Positions 14,235-21,990 of a stretch of 31,938 nucleotides of DNA are shown one piece after another. Where the stretch lies: positions 1 to 31,938 of IMG/VR virus record IMGVR_UViG_3300042294_000476. One strand, written 5' to 3'. Position 1 is the first letter of the stretch; each line of letters opens with the position of its first letter. The position numbers were made by a program, and so were the translations under genes. The notes under the pieces were generated by a model, which saw only the letters and a program-made list of their open reading frames with translations, was not told where the DNA came from and searched no databases. Origin of the DNA: a virus.

Positions 14235-17075
14235 TTATCCGTTACCTATTATGTAGAAATTTGTTCCATCACACACAACCCATTTCTTTTCCCAATGGTT
14301 GTTGATGACCTCATCGTCTGCTCCGTTTATTGTCGCAGCGGTTGCCGTTGCAATCGTAATTGAATGTGCTGAATTTGTTTTGAGAAACACCCAATGCTTT
14401 CCACTCAATCCTGATGGATCGGGAAGAGTCACGGTGAACGCTCCAGCGGTCGCATCACACAGGAACAACCAATCGTCTTTGGTCACGCTTGTTGTAGTTG
14501 TTACCGTCTTAACTGCACCTCCACTCAAGAATGATGGATACATCTCGTAATTGCCAAGATAGAGTGTGTCAGGTTTAGTGACTGCAAAGTCATCACACAA
14601 TATCGCAGCACTCCCATCCGTTCCCGCTTGGAAGGTTGTGTTTTTGGAAACAACCGCAAATGTATCGGTAAGATTGTTGTTCTGCACAATGCCATCTCCC
14701 TGAATTATACCTCCTCCTCCTTGACTTACACCAACCGTCACACCTTTGATGCCGGGTTTGATTGGTATATTTCCACCGGGATAGATGTCGGATTCCGCAT
14801 CGGTTTGCCCCGCAGTTCCCGCACCGATTGTCTTTTGAACTATTGATGCTGGTTCAATAAATTGCTGAAGCAAGAACTCGCACAAATACACCCCATCCTC
14901 AATTGGGTTGTAATCGCTGATTTGATTCAATCGCCAATACTGACCTTCAAAAAAGTAAGCATCCGAGAATGACAAGTTCAGCCAATCCTTTGGAGTGATG
15001 CGGAAATAAGCTCGTAGAATCTTGGAGTTTGATCCTGTAATCTCACTCAAGAAACGATAGTAGTAATTGTTGACAAGGTTTGAGTTGGTATACTTGTACC
15101 CAGCACCAACACCAATCTCTCTCGGCATTCCAAAAAGAATGTCATATGTCGGATTGCTGATTGAGTCCAAGTGAATGGTCAATGGTATTGAGAATTGATT
15201 TGTGTAGTTCAAACCAACACCCGCATATTGTGCGTAGAACTTCCAATTCACTCCACTAACCACACCACCAAAATACAATATCCGCAAGTCACCATCTTGA
15301 TAGTTGGGGACATACGACAAGACAAAGTTCTTTTGATTGTTGTAAGAGTTTATCTGCGTAGGTGCAAAAGCAATTTGAATCTTTTTCTCATTCTTGATAA
15401 ACTGGTTGTCAACCTTGTATGTGCGACTTCCGTATGTTGTTTGATACGATTCCTGATACAACACATTCGCTTCATCCTTGCCCTCTTTGTATTGTAGGAC
15501 ATAGGGGTTTGCTTCAAGCTCTCCCATAGGCACAATCTCAACAGGTTGAGAATAGTCCAGTTTAGCAGTCCAATCAACATTATCTCCAGTATAGAACTCA
15601 TCTCGTGGAACGCAACGCAGATTCTTGGGATTGTCTTTGTCGGGTTCAATGTACAAATTGAACATTTTAACAAACGACATAAACATCTCGCTTTGCTTGA
15701 CTTCGGAGTTTAGGAATGCAGAGAAGTCAACCGTCTCTCCAAGTCCGTATGTGTACGCTGATTGATTGCTCTCAATAAACGAACCAATACCGATATCCAA
15801 AGAGAATTGAGCATTGGTCAAATTGTATGAATTGGCATCGTCATAAACTTGTGCCAATCTCACATCCAACACATTGCCTGTAAACACCGCCAAAGGTGAG
15901 AAGTACAATCCGACTTGGAATGCTGGTGATCCGAAGTCAACGGTGACCGTGCTTGTTTGCTTCAACACTCCGTCAACATACAATCCAAACACCAAGTGAA
16001 TGTCCTCTTGGAATACAGGTGCATAGCCGGTGGATGCGTAGTTGATTGAAAGGTCAACATCAAACACATATCTTCCACCAATAGGTGCAGTATAACGCCC
16101 GGTCGCATTGTTGTAATTACCACCATTGTCAAAGTTCCCACCTGTGGAATCGTTTTGGAATATAAGGATTGAGTTCAGGTCAAGGGATTGTGCAGATGTT
16201 GTGCGAGAAGCTCGGAATCTTCTTGACTCCAATGTCGCAGCATTTGCCGTCAATGCCGATGGTGCTGGTAACACCAACCGCTTGAACCTATCCGAGTTGA
16301 AAAAGGAATCGTTTGTGTAGGTGAATCCAGCATTGGTGAAGATTTTGTCAACAACCGTCTTTGCATAGAGCGAAGGAGTAAATTGACTTGTGTCCCACAA
16401 AGCGATGTTTGTCGGATGCCCCTTGTCTATCATCGCATACATATAGCCATCGCCATATGCAAATGCTTGTGGAGTTCCGTTCTTGTAGATTTGATTTGAC
16501 CACGAGTCAATGATGTTGCCACTTGACAAAGTGTGGTTGTATTCGCTGAAATCTAACTGGTTCAGTTTGCGTTCTGCGATGGTCGTGAAGAAGTCCGCAG
16601 ATTGTCCGTGACAAGTTACCTCATAGGTGATGTGTGTGGAGTCATCAACACGGATTTGAATCAACCGCAAGAAACCTCTCAATTGCTCAATGCCATCTAC
16701 ATAGATGATGCACTCGGCTTTGAGATTTGGGTTGAATGTCGGTGAAAATTGTGTGGTTGAACTTGTGGTTTGCTCTACCTCAAAAAGATGAGAGAAGATG
16801 ATGTTGTTTGTCTTTGAACCCGGCAACTCAATTGTCTTTGTCCAATCGGATGACCTTGTGTCAGGTTCACGAATGTCTGCAATAGAGCGATTGATTAAGA
16901 CATTGAAATCTTTGTAGGTGTCAAGTTTGCGTTGAACCCAACTACCACCCAATGCAATCTCTTTTGAAATACGGCATTCCTCACCTTCTTCAAAAGCATC
17001 AACAACACGACTCTCAAAACTGCCCTCAATCGTTTCAAGCAACGATGTGGGGATTGCAACATAAATTTCTATCAT
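14235..17075 (-). CDS. Large tail/baseplate protein with fibre-like C-terminus
   Basis: The 946-residue protein is the largest in the genome. The N-terminal half is beta-rich and baseplate-like (KLDTYKDFNVLINRSIADIREPDTRSSDW split over a domain border, then YVDGIEQLRGFLRLIQI). The middle has further beta domains. From about residue 780 it has glycine-rich repeats (GVTVGVSQGGGGIIQGDG) and ends with a fibre-type domain (FTVTLPDPSGLSGKHWVFLKTN, ITIATATAATINGADD, VVCDGTNFYIIG). It probably forms the tail tip and contacts the cell. It overlaps the 375-residue gene by 4 bases and is 3 bases from the tape measure gene. No catalytic motif was seen. Confidence 0.75.
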   Translation of the reverse strand: MIEIYVAIPTSLLETIEGSFESRVVDAFEEGEECRISKEIALGGSWVQRKLDTYKDFNVLINRSIADIREPDTRSSDWTKTIELPGSKTNNIIFSHLFEVEQTTSSTTQFSPTFNPNLKAECIIYVDGIEQLRGFLRLIQIRVDDSTHITYEVTCHGQSADFFTTIAERKLNQLDFSEYNHTLSSGNIIDSWSNQIYKNGTPQAFAYGDGYMYAMIDKGHPTNIALWDTSQFTPSLYAKTVVDKIFTNAGFTYTNDSFFNSDRFKRLVLPAPSALTANAATLESRRFRASRTTSAQSLDLNSILIFQNDSTGGNFDNGGNYNNATGRYTAPIGGRYVFDVDLSINYASTGYAPVFQEDIHLVFGLYVDGVLKQTSTVTVDFGSPAFQVGLYFSPLAVFTGNVLDVRLAQVYDDANSYNLTNAQFSLDIGIGSFIESNQSAYTYGLGETVDFSAFLNSEVKQSEMFMSFVKMFNLYIEPDKDNPKNLRCVPRDEFYTGDNVDWTAKLDYSQPVEIVPMGELEANPYVLQYKEGKDEANVLYQESYQTTYGSRTYKVDNQFIKNEKKIQIAFAPTQINSYNNQKNFVLSYVPNYQDGDLRILYFGGVVSGVNWKFYAQYAGVGLNYTNQFSIPLTIHLDSISNPTYDILFGMPREIGVGAGYKYTNSNLVNNYYYRFLSEITGSNSKILRAYFRITPKDWLNLSFSDAYFFEGQYWRLNQISDYNPIEDGVYLCEFLLQQFIEPASIVQKTIGAGTAGQTDAESDIYPGGNIPIKPGIKGVTVGVSQGGGGIIQGDGIVQNNNLTDTFAVVSKNTTFQAGTDGSAAILCDDFAVTKPDTLYLGNYEMYPSFLSGGAVKTVTTTTSVTKDDWLFLCDATAGAFTVTLPDPSGLSGKHWVFLKTNSAHSITIATATAATINGADDEVINNHWEKKWVVCDGTNFYIIGNG

Positions 17076-18199
17076 TGGCGTTGGCGTTTTGATTCAAAGG
17101 AATAACTCATATCAAGCTCAATGAAGAATGCATTGTCTTGGATGTGCTTCTTGACTTCGTAGGTCGTTGCGTCTATATTGACCGCAACCAAAGTGCCATC
17201 GTACGCATAGACAACGGGAGATGTAAACAAGTCAAGCAACCACTCGCTCTCTGCTTCCGTGATCCAGTTACTGAACATCTTGACCTTGTGAGTCATATTC
17301 GTGTCGTAGGTCTTTTGCTTGAATGCCGATGTAGTGTAACCGTATGTCGCACCCAATGTGTAAGGGTTGGACTTGAATTGCTTTCGCTGGATGTCGTAAT
17401 TGTCACGCCTCACCCTATTGAATCGGAATGAGTCAAACCCACCTAATGAGTTCAGGAAGAACAAGTCAGTTGTGTCGTATTTGCTACACTCGTCAATCAG
17501 GTTCACTCGGTAGGTTTCCGATAGAACCGTTCCTCCAAGTTTTAACTGGATGTCATAGTATGTCGCTGCACCCGGTATTGTCAATTGACTTCCTGATGGA
17601 ATGCGAACCACCTTTGTAGATGGTAGATTGATTGTTTGTGTGGATGCGTCCGAGTAAGTTACAAGGGCAGTTGTTGCCGTGTTGCGGATAGCATAGAGCC
17701 AATCCTTTTGAGTACGGTGAATGGTCTTGCTACGAATCGGAGTCAAGAACAAACCATTGCCATCCATTGTGTATTGCCCGGCATAGTTCACCAAGTCAAT
17801 TGGATTGAGTGCAGCGTTCCACACGCTTCCAGTTGCCGATGTCAAGTTGGTGTATTCGGTGACGCTTCCTGTGGCAGATGCAGAGTATTCATAGCCAAAC
17901 TCCACCTTGTAATCAATAATTGAATTTGTGCAACCACTTGCTGCACTATCGTTGAAGTTCCAATCATAGGTGACATAGTTCTCAAGGATGCGTCCGATGT
18001 TGAACACCCCCTTGTTTGTGCTGCCGTAGTAGATGGGTGCTTTGAGCTTGGCAAGTGAAGTGGTGCTTTGCTTGACCTCTGCAATGAACTTGAAATTGTC
18101 CTTTGTGTAGATGCCACCTGATGACTCCGTAATGACAAAGTTGGTATCGTTGTACGCAGGAGCGTATTCGTTTGGTTGTTGTGTGATAGATAGTGCCAC
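17072..18199 (-). CDS. Tail/baseplate protein, distal-tail-like
   Basis: The 375-residue product begins ALSITQQPNEYAPAYNDTNFVITE and has a repeated small-residue, beta-rich pattern. It includes FLNSLGGFDSFRFNRV and VKMFSNWITEAESEWLLDLF, with SPVVYAYDGTLVAVNI after it. Proteins of this form stand beside the large tail-tip gene in Bacteroidota siphophages and are probably part of the baseplate. The start is GTG at 18199, just after a GCTATTT box and a promoter-like element (18204-18234). It is the first gene after the 465-base gap, so it heads the main virion operon. Confidence 0.7.
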   Translation of the reverse strand: MALSITQQPNEYAPAYNDTNFVITESSGGIYTKDNFKFIAEVKQSTTSLAKLKAPIYYGSTNKGVFNIGRILENYVTYDWNFNDSAASGCTNSIIDYKVEFGYEYSASATGSVTEYTNLTSATGSVWNAALNPIDLVNYAGQYTMDGNGLFLTPIRSKTIHRTQKDWLYAIRNTATTALVTYSDASTQTINLPSTKVVRIPSGSQLTIPGAATYYDIQLKLGGTVLSETYRVNLIDECSKYDTTDLFFLNSLGGFDSFRFNRVRRDNYDIQRKQFKSNPYTLGATYGYTTSAFKQKTYDTNMTHKVKMFSNWITEAESEWLLDLFTSPVVYAYDGTLVAVNIDATTYEVKKHIQDNAFFIELDMSYSFESKRQRQ

Positions 18200-18203
18200 G
18201 ATA

Positions 18204-18234
18204 GAAAATAGCGGTTAGGGTTGTGCGTCCCAAA
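18204..18234 (-). promoter_or_regulatory. Promoter-like element before the tail gene
   Basis: Minus strand TTTG (18234-18231), 20 bases, then TATTTTC (18210-18204). It has the same 20-base spacing as the promoters at 386-416 and 9607-9637, with two departures in the -7 element. The GTG at 18199 is 4 bases beyond it. It could drive the capsid/tail unit. Confidence 0.45.
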
Positions 18235-18341
18235 TGCACACCAATATGCACATATTGCATAATACAATGGTTAATTACACCGATTTTGGGGTAGTTTAAC
18301 CAATATATTGTCAACCTATAGGTTTAGTTTATGACGGACAG

Positions 18342-18365
18342 ATTCAACTTTAAAGTTGAATTTTT
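18342..18365 (+). terminator. Possible plus-strand terminator or operator palindrome
   Basis: A perfect 20-base palindrome (ATTCAACT-TTAA-AGTTGAAT) runs into a T tract on the plus strand. The stem is AT-rich and weak for a terminator. No plus-strand gene ends here, so a protein-binding palindrome is equally likely. Confidence 0.3.
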
Positions 18366-18436
18366 GCGATAATGTCACAAATATCCAACGATAAAGTGTC
18401 ATATAATACCCAAAAGCATATAGTTTAGTCCCTTTT

Positions 18437-18583
18437 ATGGCAACTTATATGTGTAGGGATATAATGGAAAATTTCATGCAGTTATTCGGAGAATTGCCGA
18501 GTATAGTGGAAAAAATTCCCAATGGTTGGGAATGGTATAATACCGCTCGGTATAAAAAAAGGGGATTGAATCAAACACATTAA
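18437..18583 (+). CDS. Candidate plus-strand small ORF (48 residues)
   Basis: The frame runs ATG 18437 to TAA 18583 and is not covered by any minus-strand gene. The product looks protein-like (MATYMCRDIMENFMQLFGEL, then SIVEKIPNGWEWYNTARYKKRG). If real it would be the only plus-strand gene of the phage. A -7-like TAGTTTAG lies at 18421-18428, 8 bases before the ATG, with one mismatch to TAnnTTTG and no clear -33 element. Two of the hairpins of the region lie within it, which may instead mean it is fortuitously open. Function unknown. Confidence 0.25.
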   Translation: MATYMCRDIMENFMQLFGELPSIVEKIPNGWEWYNTARYKKRGLNQTH

Positions 18584-18638
18584 ACATCTTCCCGATAGGG
18601 AATGCAAACATTTGCCACTAATCCTATAAATTGGCAAT

Positions 18639-18670
18639 TTGTAACAAATACTGCCATAAATTTGTTACAA
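18639..18670 (-). repeat. Inverted repeat at the end of the chaperone fusion frame
   Basis: Arms TTGTAACAAAT (18639-18649) and ATTTGTTACAA (18660-18670) pair perfectly over 11 bases around a 10-base loop. The stop codon of the frameshifted frame (18667-18665) lies inside one arm. There is no T tract after it on the minus strand, so it may protect the mRNA 3' end or be a protein site. Confidence 0.75.
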
Positions 18671-18955
18671 CATCTCGTTCAAACAAGCCACAACATATGC
18701 GTTGAATCCCTTTGTCGCTGACTGCTCTAATCGTTTCTGCCTCTCTTTTGTCTTTGCTTTGTAGAAAGCAATGGTGTTCAGGAACTCAATCAACGGCATC
18801 TGCAAGATGGTGTCCCATTTTGTCCGATCCCCTTTGACAATCTTGTCAACTAATTCCAACCACGCCAATGGGCTTACGCTTCCCGTTTCAATTGGTTCAT
18901 CTCCTCCTTCAAATAGGTTAGGATAGTTTCCAATAGTTTGGGATAAACTGCCGAA
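18665..18955 (-). CDS. Tail assembly chaperone, frameshifted extension (T-like part)
   Basis: This frame has no convincing start of its own (only TTG 18868) but is open upstream without a stop to the T9 run inside the preceding gene. After a -1 slip the ribosome would read F-G-S-L-S and on through GDEPIETGSVSPLAWLELVDK. The end contains LIEFLNTIAFYKAKTKERQKRLEQ, adding 96 residues to the first 156 for a 252-residue fusion. This is the organisation of lambda G/GT-type tail chaperones, in which the minor fused form recruits tail-tube and tape-measure proteins. The frame is -1 relative to the upstream gene. Confidence 0.75.
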   Translation of the reverse strand, partial: FGSLSQTIGNYPNLFEGGDEPIETGSVSPLAWLELVDKIVKGDRTKWDTILQMPLIEFLNTIAFYKAKTKERQKRLEQSATKGFNAYVVACLNEML

Positions 18956-19422
18956 AAAAAAACTGCATAGGAGTAAGCGGTGGTAACTGGAAGCGACAAG
19001 AACAATTCACACTTCTCTTGATAGTGTGCCTGTGCATCCGTGACCTTCTTTGTCCGTCCCAAAAAATCCACCTCGTAAGTCAGCAACGCCATCACTTTGT
19101 GAAGCGACTCAATCATATCTCCGTTGAACACTTGCTGGAGTTCAATGAAGTGGTGTCCGCAAATCTCGTTCGTTGTCTTTGCCAACTTCCAACGCCTTCC
19201 ACGATGTCGGAATGAGAATCGCACCTTGTCGGTTGGTAGCGTGTTTAGGAACTCCAACTTCTTCAGTTCGGTTGTCAGCTCATCAATCGGCATTGACTCC
19301 ACCTTGTCCATTGACCAATCTTTGACGATGGCAAGGGTGTTCATTGTTTTCTCAATGTGAGACATATCACGACAAGAGTGAATCTCTTGCAGTTGGTATA
19401 TGGTTATATTATTCCATTTCAT
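18874..19422 (-). CDS. Tail assembly chaperone (G-like)
   Basis: The 182-residue product opens NNITIYQLQEIHSCRDMSHIEKTMNTLAIVKDWSMDKVESM. That matches the general form of tail assembly chaperones of Bacteroidota phages (short beta element, QFQEI-like helix, then a segment with LSI-x-TG-like residues). About residue 150 the coding sequence passes through nine T. The zero frame ends 26 codons later with YLKEEMNQLKREA. The gene stands between the large terminase gene and the tail genes; the tape measure gene is further down. It is a virion assembly factor and is not expected in the mature particle. Confidence 0.75.
   Translation of the reverse strand: MKWNNITIYQLQEIHSCRDMSHIEKTMNTLAIVKDWSMDKVESMPIDELTTELKKLEFLNTLPTDKVRFSFRHRGRRWKLAKTTNEICGHHFIELQQVFNGDMIESLHKVMALLTYEVDFLGRTKKVTDAQAHYQEKCELFLSLPVTTAYSYAVFFSAVYPKLLETILTYLKEEMNQLKREA
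18954..18962 (-). promoter_or_regulatory. Slippery T9 run for -1 ribosomal frameshifting
   Basis: In the chaperone frame the codons are GTT TTT TTT TCG, so positions 18961-18955 form a perfect X-XXY-YYZ heptamer (T TTT TTT). A -1 slip enters a frame that is open to 18665. About 12 bases downstream, CCAA-ACTA-TTGG can form a small hairpin. A T9 run is also prone to polymerase slippage and sequencing error, but here both frames look biologically sensible. Confidence 0.75.
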
Positions 19423-19443
19423 AGCGTTTCAATTTGTAACGAG

Positions 19444-20631
19444 TTAGGCAAAGTAAAAAGTACCCGGTCTATTGTGTGACTTGCAATCCACCGCCAATGC
19501 GAGAGCCATAACGCAGTCATCGTGTAGTCCTGTCGGTGCGGTGTATCTCACACCAGTTCGTGTGTATTCAAATTCAAAGTTCTCCATCTCCGAGCCGATT
19601 GGTTCTTCAGGAAAGAATACCGAGTTCTGCTGAACGGAGAGAACGAGTCCCTCAATTAGTTGTTGCTTGGATTGTGATGTGAACTTGAATCCCTTGACTC
19701 TTTGACATACCCTTTGGATTTGTTCCACGATAGGATCACCCACGCCCGTGCTATCAATGAACGCTGGAGTGTTTCCAATCAACCGAATGATTCTATCTTG
19801 TGTGATGCCCCAATCCGCTTGAAATCGGTCAACATACGCACATTGATTGTTGGCATCCAATCCAACGATAACCGTATAATCCGAGTATTTTGCAAGGTCA
19901 ATTCCCCAAGCGACAACAATACCCCTTGAGACAGGTCGGTAGCATCTGCGAATGTTGTCAATTCCAAAAGGGTTGGTCTTATCGTCCGCTGGTTCTGCAA
20001 GATACAACTCGTTGAATACATTTTCAGGAAGGTCACGCTTGGCTTGTTCTACCTCCTCAAGTTTGAGAATACCCTCCTTGACTGCATCGTAAGCGGTTAT
20101 TTTGAAATAGCGATAGTCATTCTCTCCGCTCCTTGCCCTTTCTCCTAACTTGTAGAACCAGTTCTTTTTCCCTTTGACATTCCCAATCAGTTTGCACTTG
20201 CCTTGTGTGGCAGTTAGGGTTGAACGCATCGCATACCACGACTCCTCACGCATACGACTCGCCTCATCAATGACCGCAGCAAACACATCGTCTCCATAAA
20301 GGTTGTCGGGTTTCTCTCCTGACTTAAACTCAATGCGTGATCCTGTTGGAAGGGTGAGCAATAACTTGGTCTCGTTGCTTTGGAAGAAGTTGACATCGGT
20401 CACTTGTGTTTTCATCCTTCGGAATGCAATCTCCGCTTGTTGGTATACTGGAGCAACCCACCAAACCGATTGACCATCCTTGCACTTGAGAGCTTGTTCA
20501 AACAACCATATGATGTGCGATGCGGTCTTTCCCGTCTTTGTACTCGCTGCCGTTATCGTGAACCTCTCCTCACAATCAAGGATGGCTTGTTGGTAACTGG
20601 TCACATATGGTCGCTTGTAGTTTATTTGCAT
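19444..20631 (-). CDS. terL: Terminase large subunit
   Basis: The 395-residue protein has the ATPase part first: a Walker-A-like ASTKTGKT (residues 29-36), Walker B with FAAVIDEAS near residue 118, and a coupling segment at LIGNVKGKKNW. The nuclease part follows with three acidic motifs: GIDLAKYSDYT, FIDSTGVGDP and HDDCVMALALA. It pumps DNA into the prohead and cuts it. It overlaps the glycosyltransferase gene by 10 bases and starts with TAAACTATG, a Bacteroidota-type initiation context with no Shine-Dalgarno site. The length is slightly short for the family but all motifs are present. Confidence 0.93.
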   Translation of the reverse strand: MQINYKRPYVTSYQQAILDCEERFTITAASTKTGKTASHIIWLFEQALKCKDGQSVWWVAPVYQQAEIAFRRMKTQVTDVNFFQSNETKLLLTLPTGSRIEFKSGEKPDNLYGDDVFAAVIDEASRMREESWYAMRSTLTATQGKCKLIGNVKGKKNWFYKLGERARSGENDYRYFKITAYDAVKEGILKLEEVEQAKRDLPENVFNELYLAEPADDKTNPFGIDNIRRCYRPVSRGIVVAWGIDLAKYSDYTVIVGLDANNQCAYVDRFQADWGITQDRIIRLIGNTPAFIDSTGVGDPIVEQIQRVCQRVKGFKFTSQSKQQLIEGLVLSVQQNSVFFPEEPIGSEMENFEFEYTRTGVRYTAPTGLHDDCVMALALAVDCKSHNRPGTFYFA

Positions 20632-21608
20632 AGTTTATCGTAAACCGCCAACCGAGTCAGGTTGTGCAGTTCAAGGTTGTGATAGGTATTGCAATAGTCA
20701 AAGTTGCTCCGTCCCATAGATTGTCTCACCGAGTGTCCAGCGTGAATGAGTTTCTCAATAGACGCTTTCCAATTGTTTTTGTTGGTGAATATCACTCCAT
20801 CGTTTGATGTGTGGTAAAGGTAAGGGAACACGGCAGAGCAGATGATAGGGATGCTATACGCTGCTGCCTCCACAATCTTCAACTCACTCTTGCATTGGTT
20901 GAAGTGGTTGTCCTGAAGGGGTGCAAGTACGAAGTCAAAGTGCTTGTAAACTTCACCATATTCCCACACGCTTGTGCCTTCCACAATCTTGGCTTTTGGA
21001 ATCAGTTTGACGATGTTGTTCCAATGCTCACTCGGAGTATAACCAACGATGTAGAACTCAACATCCATCGCATTGATGTCATCAGCGATGAGCTTTAAGT
21101 CCTCCTCGTGTGTGATTCCTCCAACCCAACCGATTTTCACCGTCTCATTTTTCTCCTTAATTTGCGACCATTGGTTGTGTGTTAAGTCCAAGCAGTTTGG
21201 CACGACATACACCTTCTCGTTGATGGTGCGTATCTCCTTCGCCAACATCGGAGTGGTGGTGATGACTGCATCCGCATAGTGCATGGCATCCTTGATGGCG
21301 TTCTTGATTCCTTTCCTGTATGCCCAATATGCCGGGTTGTATTTGGGGAGTACCCAATAGTCATCCACATCTATCACATAGGGTTTCCCGGCATCAGCAA
21401 TCCGCTTGAGAATATCATAGTGGTATTTTCCGAGCCATCGGGAGAACACAATCACATCGTACAATTTGAAGTCAATGGTCATCCACTCCTCTTGGGATTG
21501 GCAGACATCAATTGTCGCTTGTCCGTCCAACTGCAAACGAAGATGCGGTGTGTAGATGCGGTGATAAACCACACCATTCATTCCATCGGTGAGAATCAGG
21601 ATTCTCAT
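20622..21608 (-). CDS. Glycosyltransferase, GT4-like
   Basis: The 328-residue protein looks like a GT-B glycosyltransferase of the group 1 (GT4) type. The N-terminal Rossmann part starts MRILILTDGMNGVVYHRIYTPH and has KPYVIDVDDYW. The C-terminal half has VKIGWVGGITHEEDLKLI, then FDFVLAPLQDNHFNQCKSELKIVEAAAYSIPIICS, the usual donor-binding E-x7-E-like region. It transfers a sugar from a nucleotide or lipid donor. The target is not visible: phage DNA, virion protein or host surface are all possible. It lies inside the packaging block, between a small DUF551-like gene and the large terminase gene. Confidence 0.85.
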   Translation of the reverse strand: MRILILTDGMNGVVYHRIYTPHLRLQLDGQATIDVCQSQEEWMTIDFKLYDVIVFSRWLGKYHYDILKRIADAGKPYVIDVDDYWVLPKYNPAYWAYRKGIKNAIKDAMHYADAVITTTPMLAKEIRTINEKVYVVPNCLDLTHNQWSQIKEKNETVKIGWVGGITHEEDLKLIADDINAMDVEFYIVGYTPSEHWNNIVKLIPKAKIVEGTSVWEYGEVYKHFDFVLAPLQDNHFNQCKSELKIVEAAAYSIPIICSAVFPYLYHTSNDGVIFTNKNNWKASIEKLIHAGHSVRQSMGRSNFDYCNTYHNLELHNLTRLAVYDKLCK

Positions 21609-21790
21609 TCGTTTGGCAAAATTGGTATAGGCATCCAGTACACCACCTCAAGCAACCGGTTAGTGTGTTCGTCAATCCACATCTCGTCAATGTACCGGGC
21701 AAGTGTGAACTCGCCTTGTGATGTGTGAACCAACTTCAGGTCATCGTCAACGGGTGGATAGACATCCAACCCTCTCCAAGTTTTCTTCAT
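21605..21790 (-). CDS. Small protein, DUF551-like ending
   Basis: The 61-residue product contains EVVYWMPIPILPNE at its end, which recalls the W-M-P-L-P ending of short DUF551 phage proteins. The rest is charged (KKTWRGLDVYPPVDDDLKL). It overlaps both neighbours by 4 bases or so, in ATGA fashion. No function is known for such proteins. The assignment is tentative. Confidence 0.55.
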   Translation of the reverse strand: MKKTWRGLDVYPPVDDDLKLVHTSQGEFTLARYIDEMWIDEHTNRLLEVVYWMPIPILPNE

Positions 21791-21990
21791 CGTGGTTTGG
21801 GAACTGAAAGTGAGTGGGTGGCTTTGCTCTTCTCGTGTGGTGCTTTCATCTTGTTGCAGTTCACACGGACATCACCGTATTGATTGACTACCAGTTCACC
21901 ACTCTTGATGGCTTCGTTTAATTTGTTGATGTTGATTGATAGGTTGAGTCCATACTCATTCTCCCATCCGTTACCGAGATAAGTTGTCAT
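21787..21990 (-). CDS. Hypothetical protein, 67 residues
   Basis: Not recognised. The product has LGNGWENEYGLNLSININKLNEAIKSG, then VNQYGDVRVNCNKMKAP, and a basic low-complexity end. The first half suggests a small single-strand nucleic-acid or beta-alpha domain, but nothing firm can be said. It overlaps the small-terminase-like gene by 20 bases and the next gene by 4, so it belongs to the packaging operon. Confidence 0.6.
   Translation of the reverse strand: MTTYLGNGWENEYGLNLSININKLNEAIKSGELVVNQYGDVRVNCNKMKAPHEKSKATHSLSVPKPR

Larger units (their letters stand above)
18200..18664. other. Largest intergenic region, dense in inverted repeats
   Basis: This 465-base stretch has no minus-strand gene. 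It contains at least eight inverted repeats: 18242-18257 (CAATAT/ATATTG), 18313-18324 (AACCTATAGGTT), 18342-18361 (ATTCAACTTTAAAGTTGAAT, followed by T5 on the plus strand), 18515-18533 (ATTCCCAA/TTGGGAAT), 18540-18553 (ATACCG/CGGTAT), 18589-18602 (TTCCC/GGGAA), 18612-18637 (TTGCCA/TGGCAA) and 18639-18670 (11-base arms). It is AT-rich. It may hold operators, a replication origin, a packaging signal or a structured RNA; nothing in the sequence decides between them. A 48-codon plus-strand frame lies within it. Confidence 0.8.

Noticed and set aside
15195-15673. Overlapping frames within the 946-residue tail gene
   Set aside because: They have no conserved motifs and lie in the middle of a long, well-supported reading frame.
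18665-18868. Independent 67-residue gene starting with TTG 18868
   Set aside because: The frame is open upstream to the T9 slippery run and no ribosome binding site precedes the TTG, so frameshifting from the upstream gene explains it better.
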